Shown here: piece after piece, positions 35,348-41,218 of the stretch
How positions within the stretch are numbered: the stretch's first letter is position 1
How the letters are laid out: each line of letters opens with the position of its first letter
Position numbers and translations under genes: made by a program
The notes under the pieces: generated by a model
Seen by the model: only the letters and a program-made list of their open reading frames with translations
The model's database searches: none
What the model was told of the DNA's origin: nothing
NCBI GenBank assembly: GCA_003278145.1
Contig: QCGV01000008.1
Coordinates: forward strand, 1-41,218
Length of the DNA: 41,218 nucleotides
Direction of reading: 5' to 3'
Origin: OCS116 cluster bacterium AG-390-A19
Lineage (GTDB): Bacteria > Pseudomonadota > Alphaproteobacteria > MED-G09

Positions 35348-36742
35348 ATGACAAAAACTATTAAAAAATTGAATCTATTCGGTATTGTATTTTTGGCTAT
35401 TTTTGCTTTATCTACATTACCTGTTGTTGCAAAAGACGATGCTGAGGAAACTCCAAAAGAAATTACTTCGTTAAATGAATTACTTTTAAAAGTTCAAGAA
35501 GAAGCGCTTTATGATAGCGAAGAAAATAGAGCAAGAATCGCAAAATTTATGGCTGAGAAGAGTACTCAAGATTCCGTCCTTCAAGAAACTTTAGCAAATT
35601 TAAAAATTCAAGAGGATAGAGCGGTTCGTCTTGAAAAGACATTTGATGAGAATGACGTAAAATTAAGTGAACTTGAAGACCTTAAAGCAGAGAGATTGGG
35701 TGCTTTTGGTGAACTTTTTGGTGTTGTTAGAGGTACTGCAAGTGAAATGGGTGCTCAGATTAAAGAGTCAATTATCAGTGGAGAATTACAAGGTCGCTCA
35801 CAAACTCTTACAGATTTAGCTAAGTCCAAAGCTTTACCATCTAATGAAGAGTTAGAAATGTTGTGGTATCACCTTCTTGAAGAAATGAATGCTCAAGGTG
35901 AAGTAAAACGTTTTAACGGTACAATTGTTGATACAGATGGTAATTTTTCTGAAGAAGAAGTTGTTAGAGTTGGTCCATGGACCGCATTTGATAGAAAAGG
36001 AAATTTTCTTGGTTATCTTCCTGATGATGAAAGATATCGTGTACTTGGTCGTCAACCTCAGGCAAGATTTTTAGATCTTGGTGATAATATTGTTGATGGT
36101 GACAAAGGTGATATTGTTAAAGGTGCTATTGATCCATCACGTGGTGCAATATTAAGCCTTCTTATTCAGACACCTGGCTTAAGCGAAAGAATAGGACAAG
36201 GTGGTGTAGTTGGTTATATCATTTTAGGATTACTCGCTGTCGGTCTTGTTTTATCTATTGAGAGAATATTTAGATTGACGATCACTGCAAGGGCAGTAAA
36301 TGCGCAAGCTAAAGATGTCGATAATCCAAACGAATCTAACCCTCTAGGTAGAGTTTTAAATGCTTATCACTCAAATAAATCAGCTGATGTTGAGACATTA
36401 GAGTTGAAGCTTGATGATGCAATTTTAAAAGAATTACCATCGTTAGAAAGAGGTATTAATTTTATTAAACTGTTGTCTTCAGTTGCACCTTTATTAGGTC
36501 TTCTTGGTACAGTGACTGGTATGATTGTTACCTTCCAAGCTATTACTTTATTTGGTACTGGTGATCCTAAGCTAATGGCCGGTGGTATTTCACAAGCGCT
36601 TGTGACAACTGTTTTAGGTTTAACAGCGGCTATTCCTCTAGTGTTATTACATTCTGTTGCACAAACTAGAAGCAGATCAATACAGCAAATTCTTGATGAA
36701 CAAAGTGCTGGATTAATTGCAGAAAGAGCAGAATCTAAATAA
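35348..36742 (+). CDS. ExbB-like proton channel with long periplasmic N-domain (TtpC-like)
   Basis: 464 residues. Signal peptide cut after 'LPVVA' (28). A ~250-residue periplasmic domain with coiled coils ('QESVLQETL'-like 'STQDSVLQETLANLKIQEDR') precedes a C-terminal MotA/TolQ/ExbB domain with three membrane segments at about 287-305, 370-395 and 415-440. 'LLSSVAPLLGLLGTVTGMIVTFQAIT' is the ExbB signature, and 'ISQALVTTVLGLTAAIPLVLLHS' the third segment. The architecture matches TtpC, which in Vibrio is essential for TonB2. The start is ATG 35348, 10 bases after DUF3450, with AGGGAAG just upstream. Confidence 0.92.
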   Translation: MTKTIKKLNLFGIVFLAIFALSTLPVVAKDDAEETPKEITSLNELLLKVQEEALYDSEENRARIAKFMAEKSTQDSVLQETLANLKIQEDRAVRLEKTFDENDVKLSELEDLKAERLGAFGELFGVVRGTASEMGAQIKESIISGELQGRSQTLTDLAKSKALPSNEELEMLWYHLLEEMNAQGEVKRFNGTIVDTDGNFSEEEVVRVGPWTAFDRKGNFLGYLPDDERYRVLGRQPQARFLDLGDNIVDGDKGDIVKGAIDPSRGAILSLLIQTPGLSERIGQGGVVGYIILGLLAVGLVLSIERIFRLTITARAVNAQAKDVDNPNESNPLGRVLNAYHSNKSADVETLELKLDDAILKELPSLERGINFIKLLSSVAPLLGLLGTVTGMIVTFQAITLFGTGDPKLMAGGISQALVTTVLGLTAAIPLVLLHSVAQTRSRSIQQILDEQSAGLIAERAESK

Positions 36743-36771
36743 TATTTTTAATAATTGATTTGAGGATTTAA

Positions 36772-37317
36772 ATGGGTGACTTTCTTCTAAAACTTATAAG
36801 ACCAGATCTAGCTTTTAGCAGTATTAGAGACTTCTTAGAGCTTGGTGGAGACGTGCTTTTAGCTTTAATGTTAGCAACCTTTGTTATGTGGATATTAATC
36901 ATCGAACGTTATTGGCATTTTGCTACTGCTCATAAAACTATTGCAAGCTCAACAATAGATGCTTGGAATAAACGTTCTGACCATGACTCTTGGTATGCTA
37001 GAAGAATTAGAGAGAGACTTATTAGTGAAGTCAGGCAATCAAGTCAAAGAGGCTTGATATATATTAAAACATTAGTAGCAGCAGCTCCTTTACTTGGATT
37101 ATTAGGAACAGTTACTGGTATGGTTGAGGTCTTTGATGTTATGGCAATTACTGGCTCTTCAAATGCTAGAGCCATGGCTGCTGGTATTTCAAAGGCAACA
37201 TTACCTACCATGGCTGGCATGGTAACGTCTTTGTCTGGAATATTTTTTATAGCTCAAATTGAATCCAAAACAAGAAAAGCAATTGCTAATGTAGAGGACG
37301 AATTACCTTTATCATAA
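36772..37317 (+). CDS. exbB: ExbB biopolymer transport protein
   Basis: 181 residues, compact ExbB of the TonB2 type. Three membrane segments: about 28-46, 101-122 and 140-165. Signature 'AAPLLGLLGTVTGMVEVFDVMAITG' and 'SKATLPTMAGMVTSLSGIFF'. It forms, with ExbD and TonB, the proton-motive-force-driven motor in the inner membrane. The gap to the preceding gene is 29 bases. Having two ExbB-like genes in a row is normal for this operon class. Confidence 0.94.
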   Translation: MGDFLLKLIRPDLAFSSIRDFLELGGDVLLALMLATFVMWILIIERYWHFATAHKTIASSTIDAWNKRSDHDSWYARRIRERLISEVRQSSQRGLIYIKTLVAAAPLLGLLGTVTGMVEVFDVMAITGSSNARAMAAGISKATLPTMAGMVTSLSGIFFIAQIESKTRKAIANVEDELPLS

Positions 37318-37341
37318 GGTTAAAAAGATAAGGAGAATATA

Positions 37342-37740
37342 ATGAGAAGAAGAGTAAGAGTAGAAGAGGAAAGTGAGATTAATATCACACCATTACTCGA
37401 TATTGTTTTTATAATGCTTATATTTTTCATTGTAACAGCAACCTTCGTAAAAGAATCTGGTATTGATGTTACTCGACCAGACTCTGAGACAGCTCAACAG
37501 CAAAATAGAGTTGGTATCTTAATAGCTATTAGTGATAAAAATGAGATTTGGATTAATAGACGTATGGTTGATATGGATGCTGTTCAGGCAAATGTAGAAA
37601 AACTTCACGCTGAGAATCCTCAGGGTGGTGCGGTTATTCAAGCTGATGAGAAATCAGAAGTTGGTTTAATGGTTCAGGTCATTGATGCTGTAAGACTTGC
37701 AGGTGTTGAACAATATTCAATAGCTGCATCAGAGAAATAG
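37342..37740 (+). CDS. exbD: ExbD biopolymer transport protein
   Basis: 132 residues: a short cytoplasmic N-terminus rich in Arg and Glu, one membrane helix (about 18-38) with the essential aspartate D20 in 'ITPLLDIVFIMLIFF', then a periplasmic domain. D20 corresponds to D25 of E. coli ExbD. AAGGAG lies eight bases before the ATG. Third membrane motor component of the operon. Confidence 0.95.
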   Translation: MRRRVRVEEESEINITPLLDIVFIMLIFFIVTATFVKESGIDVTRPDSETAQQQNRVGILIAISDKNEIWINRRMVDMDAVQANVEKLHAENPQGGAVIQADEKSEVGLMVQVIDAVRLAGVEQYSIAASEK

Positions 37741-37750
37741 GGTACATAAA

Positions 37751-38443
37751 TTGAACGAATTAATTGAAAAAATAAAAACACAAATTAATGCCATTCTTGA
37801 TATTAAGGTTGGTGATACAACTGTAAAAGGTTCATTAAGCCAAATTGATAGTAGAGCATCTGCTATACCAATCGCAGCGCTTATAACAGTGTTTTTATTT
37901 TTAGTTATGCAGGCTCTTGTCTCTAGTAATGAATTTGATTTAGGTGAAGAGACAGCAAGTATTAATATCAGTTTCTTGAGACAGCTTCAGGATACTGAGA
38001 CACAAACAGCAAAAAAGAAACCTAATAGACCTGAGCAAGAACAAGAACCAGATCCTCCTGAAATGGATATTCCTGAAACTCCTAGACCAGAGATGTCATC
38101 TGAAAGTGTTTCTACTCCTGACTTTGGTGGTCCTCAGTTTGGAGCATTTTCCGCATCAACTGATGCTGATGTTCTTCCAATTGTTAAAGTCCCACCTCAA
38201 TATCCAAGAAGAGCAACTCAAAGAGGCATAGAAGGTTGGGTTTTAGTTGAATTTACAATTACAGAGACAGGCGCAGTAATTAACCCTATTGTAATTGATG
38301 CTGATCCTCCTGGAATCTTTAATAGATCAGCTATGAGAACAATTGTTAAATGGAAATATAAACCGAGGATTGTTGGTGGAAAAGCTGTACCAAGAACTGG
38401 TGTGCAACATTTAATAACTTATGAATTAGAGGACGCTCGATAA
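37751..38443 (+). CDS. tonB: TonB-family energy transducer
   Basis: 230 residues from TTG 37751, 10 bases after exbD. It has about 38 residues before the membrane helix ('IPIAALITVFLFLVMQALV'), longer than the usual few, and that helix lacks the His of the E. coli TonB SxxxH motif. A Pro/Glu-rich linker ('KKKPNRPEQEQEPDPPEMD') spans the periplasm. The C-terminal domain is typical: 'YPRRATQRGIEGWVLVEFTI', then 'SAMRTIVKWKYKPRIVGGKAV'. It contacts the TonB box of outer-membrane receptors. If the start is wrong, no ATG offers a better one before the helix. Confidence 0.94.
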   Translation: MNELIEKIKTQINAILDIKVGDTTVKGSLSQIDSRASAIPIAALITVFLFLVMQALVSSNEFDLGEETASINISFLRQLQDTETQTAKKKPNRPEQEQEPDPPEMDIPETPRPEMSSESVSTPDFGGPQFGAFSASTDADVLPIVKVPPQYPRRATQRGIEGWVLVEFTITETGAVINPIVIDADPPGIFNRSAMRTIVKWKYKPRIVGGKAVPRTGVQHLITYELEDAR

Positions 38444-38444
38444 A

Positions 38445-39845
38445 ATGAAAAATATTTTAAGAAAATTCATTTATTTTGTATTAATTCTTTCACTAGCTAT
38501 ACCTGTATCTACTGTTTTTGAAGCTATTACCTTTAATGAAGTATTCGCTCAAAAGAAGGAAAGGAAGAAGCCACCTAAAGCTAGAAGAACTCAAACCTTA
38601 TCAAAAAAAGTTGGTACTGATTTCTTAAAGGCTCAAGAAGCACTTGCTGAAGAAAAACCAGATGAGTCTCTTAAAATACTAGACAGACTTTTAAGCAATC
38701 AAGAATTATCTGATTTTGAGAAGGCTACTATTTATAGGCTTAAGGGCTATGTATATGCAGAAAAAGAAGACTATCCGAAGTCTATGGATTTTTTGCAACA
38801 ATCTCTTTCCTATAATGCACTTGAGCCACAAGCTCAATTAGATCTTCAATTTGGTATTGCTCAACTTTATCTTGCTATTGATCAATGGGACAGAGGTCTA
38901 AAAGAACTTTTAGATTGGTTTGATAATGCTGAAGCATTAGGAAGCCCTCCAGGACCATCTGCTCATGCATTGTTAGCACAAATATATTTATATTTTGCCT
39001 CAGAGACACCAAAAGACTCTCCGGAAGAAAAACAATTTTACAGAAAAGCCGAACCTCATGCAGAGATAGCTGTTCTTCAAGCTGCAGAACCAAGAGAAAA
39101 TTGGTATCAGATTTACCTATCAGTCCTTTTATTTGATGATAGATATGAAGAATCTGTTCCTTTACTAGAAGCTATGGTCTATAGATTCCCGGATAAAAAG
39201 ACCTATTACAGACAATTGGCTGCGCTTTATGCAGAACTTAAGAGAGAGGAAGACTCATTTGCTATTCAACAAATCATGTATTCAAAAGATATGCTTGAGA
39301 AACATAGTGAATTGTTAAGACTTGCTCAATTATATTTATATTACGAGGTTCCCTATAAGGCGGCAATTATTCTTGAAAAAGAGCTTGAAGCTGAAAGAAT
39401 AAAAGATGAGGAAAAGAATTGGGAACAACTTGCAAATGCATGGTTATCTGCACGTGAATGGAAGAAGGCGATACCGCCTTTAACCAAAGCAGCAGAAATG
39501 GCAGAGGATGGAAAATTATTCCTTCGTTTAGGTCAAACTTATATGCAAGAGGAAGATTGGAAAAATGCTGAAAAGTATATTCGTTATGCCATCAAAAAAG
39601 GTGATCTAGAGAATCCAGGAAGAGCTTGGTTGTTACTCGGTATAACAAGGAATAAAAAAGGTATTGATTTCGAAAATTCAGCACTATTTGCTTTTAAACG
39701 TTCTACTGGTTATGAAGATATGGAAGCAGATGCTAGACGTTGGGTAAAAGTTATAGAAACAAAACAAGCCCGAAGAGAAGCTGATAGACTAGCCGCAGAA
39801 GCTGCTGAAGCTGAATTGGCAGATGATACTATTTATTTCAATTAG
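38445..39845 (+). CDS. TPR-repeat protein, exported, TonB-operon partner
   Basis: 466 residues. N-terminal signal (about 1-36, ending 'EVFA' before QKKERK). The rest is helical tetratricopeptide-type repeats, for example 'ATIYRLKGYVYAEKEDYPKSMDFLQQSL', 'LAALYAELKREEDSFAIQQI' and 'LGQTYMQEEDWKNAEKYIRYAI'. Starts one base after tonB. Members of this family close the DUF3450/ExbB/ExbD/TonB operon and are thought to assist TonB2-type transport in the periplasm; mechanism unproven. It overlaps the convergent ABM gene by 4 bases. Confidence 0.9.
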   Translation: MKNILRKFIYFVLILSLAIPVSTVFEAITFNEVFAQKKERKKPPKARRTQTLSKKVGTDFLKAQEALAEEKPDESLKILDRLLSNQELSDFEKATIYRLKGYVYAEKEDYPKSMDFLQQSLSYNALEPQAQLDLQFGIAQLYLAIDQWDRGLKELLDWFDNAEALGSPPGPSAHALLAQIYLYFASETPKDSPEEKQFYRKAEPHAEIAVLQAAEPRENWYQIYLSVLLFDDRYEESVPLLEAMVYRFPDKKTYYRQLAALYAELKREEDSFAIQQIMYSKDMLEKHSELLRLAQLYLYYEVPYKAAIILEKELEAERIKDEEKNWEQLANAWLSAREWKKAIPPLTKAAEMAEDGKLFLRLGQTYMQEEDWKNAEKYIRYAIKKGDLENPGRAWLLLGITRNKKGIDFENSALFAFKRSTGYEDMEADARRWVKVIETKQARREADRLAAEAAEAELADDTIYFN

Positions 39846-40132
39846 GAAATAGAATCTAATCTTTTAATCACAGGCGCTCCATCAAGACACTCTGCAAGTT
39901 TTGCACCTGCTGCTCTGAAGTGATCACTTTTACCATGAGCATCAACACTTTCTTGGTCGATATATTGTTCCATAACAATATATGTATTTTCTATTTCCCT
40001 ATCTTTCGAAATTTGATAAAAGATATTACCTTTCTCTATTTCTCTTACATTTTTAGATAGCTCAACAAATATTTTTTCAAATAATTCTTCTTTCCCTTTT
40101 TTAACTTTTAAAGTAGCTAGAATGCATACCAT
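39842..40132 (-). CDS. Antibiotic biosynthesis monooxygenase (ABM) domain protein
   Basis: 96 residues, a dimeric ferredoxin-like fold domain of the YgiN/ABM family. It shows the N-terminal 'ILATLKVKKGKEELFEKIF', 'GNIFYQISKD', 'YIVMEQYIDQESVDAHGKSDHFRA', the last with the conserved His pair. The family includes quinol monooxygenases and proteins of unknown activity, so the reaction is not assigned. Separated by 9 bases from the HTH/coiled-coil gene on the same strand. Confidence 0.88.
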   Translation of the reverse strand: MVCILATLKVKKGKEELFEKIFVELSKNVREIEKGNIFYQISKDREIENTYIVMEQYIDQESVDAHGKSDHFRAAGAKLAECLDGAPVIKRLDSIS

Positions 40133-40141
40133 TTTATAACC

Positions 40142-40585
40142 TCATTTTTTAATTTTTAATTCCATTAGTGTTTTTAAAAGGTCTCTATTTTCGTTAGATA
40201 GAGATATGTTTTGTTTTTGAAGCTCATTTAATTGGTCTAAAAATTTATTAATATGAACTTCTGCTCCCTCTAAGAGAGAAATTTGTTTTCTCTCCCTTTC
40301 CTTATATGTTTTTAATTCAGATTCTTGTCTTTCAATAAAAAAAGCTGCCTGTGAGAGTAATTTTTTCACATCTTCAGATAAAGTATTTTCACTATGGCTG
40401 GTTTCTACAATTTGGCTTTCTTCTAAAATAAGTTTTAAAGAACTTTCGCTAATGAGTAGATTGCCACCTTCTGTTTTAACTGCTTCTAGTCTTCCTTCAT
40501 CAATCATTGACTGAAGTTTTTTTTGCTCTACACCTGTCATTCTTGATGCGGAAGCTAGAGTTAAAACACGTTCTTTATCATCCAT
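40142..40585 (-). CDS. Small helix-turn-helix/coiled-coil protein of unknown role
   Basis: 147 residues. The N-terminal ~55 look like a MerR/excisionase-type winged HTH: 'TLASASRMTGVEQKKLQSMIDEGRLEAVKTEGGNLLISESSL' (helix-turn-helix then wing). The rest is predicted coiled coil, 'FFIERQESELKTYKERERKQ' and 'HINKFLDQLNELQKQN', ending in Lys. A DNA-binding dimer is plausible, either a regulator or a structural DNA protein; no family confirmed. It sits between the crotonase gene (4-base gap) and the ABM gene. Confidence 0.7.
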   Translation of the reverse strand: MDDKERVLTLASASRMTGVEQKKLQSMIDEGRLEAVKTEGGNLLISESSLKLILEESQIVETSHSENTLSEDVKKLLSQAAFFIERQESELKTYKERERKQISLLEGAEVHINKFLDQLNELQKQNISLSNENRDLLKTLMELKIKK

Positions 40586-40589
40586 CTAT

Positions 40590-41218
40590 TTACCCATCGG
40601 ATTTTTTCTTATTTTCACGATAATCACCATATTTTGAGTCTCTATCAGACAATGCTTTTGTTAAACCCTCTTCTTTAACCATTTTGAAGAAATTTTTTGC
40701 CGATTTTGTATGCATAGATAATTGTTGCATTTCTGTACCAGCTCTAATACCTGATCTTATACCCATAGCTTCCATTTGTCTGTGGACCGCTCTTTTATTA
40801 AATTGTTGAACATCTTGCGGAACTCCAGCAACATTTTTTGCAATTCTCAGAACTTCTTCGTCTAGTTTATCAATAGGAAAAGATTGATTGGCAAAGCCAC
40901 ATTTTACAGCCTCTTTTCCATTCATAGAATTTCCTGTTAGCATTAGTTCCATAGATTTTCTCATTCCTACTACCCAGGGATAAAATTGATTATCCGGTGG
41001 AGAAATATTTCTTACAACGGGATAACCGATAGTTGAATCATCAGCTACATATATCAAGTCACATGATTGAGCTAATTCAGTCCCACCAGCAAGACAATAT
41101 CCATGAACTTGAGCTATAACAGGTTTAGCTAAATCCCAAATTTTAAAACATCCATCAACTACATGTCTTGGCCAATATCCCAAACCGCCAGCTGAATAAT
41201 AAGGATCCTTTTCTTCTG
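40590..41218 (-). CDS. Enoyl-CoA hydratase/isomerase (crotonase family), 5' end cut by window edge
   Basis: The frame is open to the right edge, so the N-terminus is missing; the TTG at 41183 is internal, because upstream codons give 'EEKDPYYSAGGLGYW'. About 209 residues are visible. Crotonase signature 'KPVIAQVHGYCLAGGTELAQSCDLIYVADDSTIGYP' with 'LAGG' as oxyanion hole, then 'LTGNSMNGKEAVKCGFANQSFP'. C-terminus '...SKYGDYRENKKKSDG' is charged. Part of acyl-CoA metabolism; the substrate is not predictable. First visible gene of an operon with the HTH/coiled-coil and ABM genes. Confidence 0.9.
   Translation of the reverse strand, partial: EEKDPYYSAGGLGYWPRHVVDGCFKIWDLAKPVIAQVHGYCLAGGTELAQSCDLIYVADDSTIGYPVVRNISPPDNQFYPWVVGMRKSMELMLTGNSMNGKEAVKCGFANQSFPIDKLDEEVLRIAKNVAGVPQDVQQFNKRAVHRQMEAMGIRSGIRAGTEMQQLSMHTKSAKNFFKMVKEEGLTKALSDRDSKYGDYRENKKKSDG

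Noticed and set aside
1-41218. CRISPR arrays, prophage, insertion sequences or integrons
   Set aside because: Reading through found no regularly spaced repeats, transposase, integrase or phage structural genes.

Overview
The window is AT-rich DNA (mostly A/T at third codon positions) from a Gram-negative, probably free-living marine bacterium. Genes are tightly packed, with short or overlapping junctions and about 37 protein genes in 41 kb. The best lineage clue is the glutamyl-tRNA synthetase: its degenerate KMSKS region and the following 'EPMAINSL...GTS' and 'SKLGRAP.RF' segments resemble alphaproteobacterial GltX. The citramalate synthase and the two-domain NAD synthetase agree with this. 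The TonB gene cluster at the right resembles the DUF3450/ExbB/ExbB/ExbD/TonB/TPR operon best known from marine gammaproteobacteria. I therefore suggest a streamlined, low-GC marine alphaproteobacterium, with moderate confidence only. I see no phage, insertion sequence, CRISPR array or plasmid gene.

Layout. 1-3.8 kb (+): the end of a two-module VOC (glyoxalase-like) gene, then an NMT1/THI5-like ABC importer (lipoprotein, ATPase, permease) and a nitroreductase, in one tight operon. 3.8-5.0 kb (-): a class III CoA-transferase. 5.0-7.2 kb (+): an OmpR-type two-component system, preceded by a long inverted repeat. 7.2-8.6 kb (-): glyoxalase I followed by a short-chain dehydrogenase. 8.6-11.1 kb (-): a TonB-dependent receptor with its own terminator. 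11.3-12.15 kb (-): two tandem paralogous small membrane proteins of no family I recognise. 12.3-15.0 kb (+): tRNA-Gln(TTG), a photolyase/cryptochrome and GDP-mannose 4,6-dehydratase. 15.0-16.9 kb: nitronate monooxygenase (-) and a TauD-type dioxygenase (+). 16.9-21.0 kb (-): acyl-CoA synthetase, MaoC hydratase and oligopeptidase B in one operon. 21.1-22.0 kb (+): an enoyl-CoA hydratase. 22.0-24.7 kb (-): an MDR-family reductase, SufE and an MFS transporter. 24.8-29.4 kb (+): nadE-gltX-cimA. 29.4-34.2 kb (-): a LOG-family protein and an RND efflux pump with its adaptor. 34.5-39.8 kb (+): a six-gene TonB energising operon. 39.8-41.2 kb (-): an ABM-domain protein, a small HTH/coiled-coil protein and an enoyl-CoA hydratase cut by the window edge.

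How it works together. The TonB operon plausibly energises outer-membrane receptors such as the one at 8.7-11.1 kb. CoA-transferase, crotonases, MaoC, acyl-CoA synthetase, TauD dioxygenase, nitronate monooxygenase and SDR proteins suggest a heterotroph that breaks down varied small organic acids and lipids. The photolyase fits life in sunlit water.

The most interesting unexplained items are the tandem membrane-protein pair, with an operator-like palindrome and a promoter back-to-back with that of tRNA-Gln; the spaced 16-bp inverted repeat before the two-component system; and a terminator-like hairpin in the leader of the RND efflux operon.
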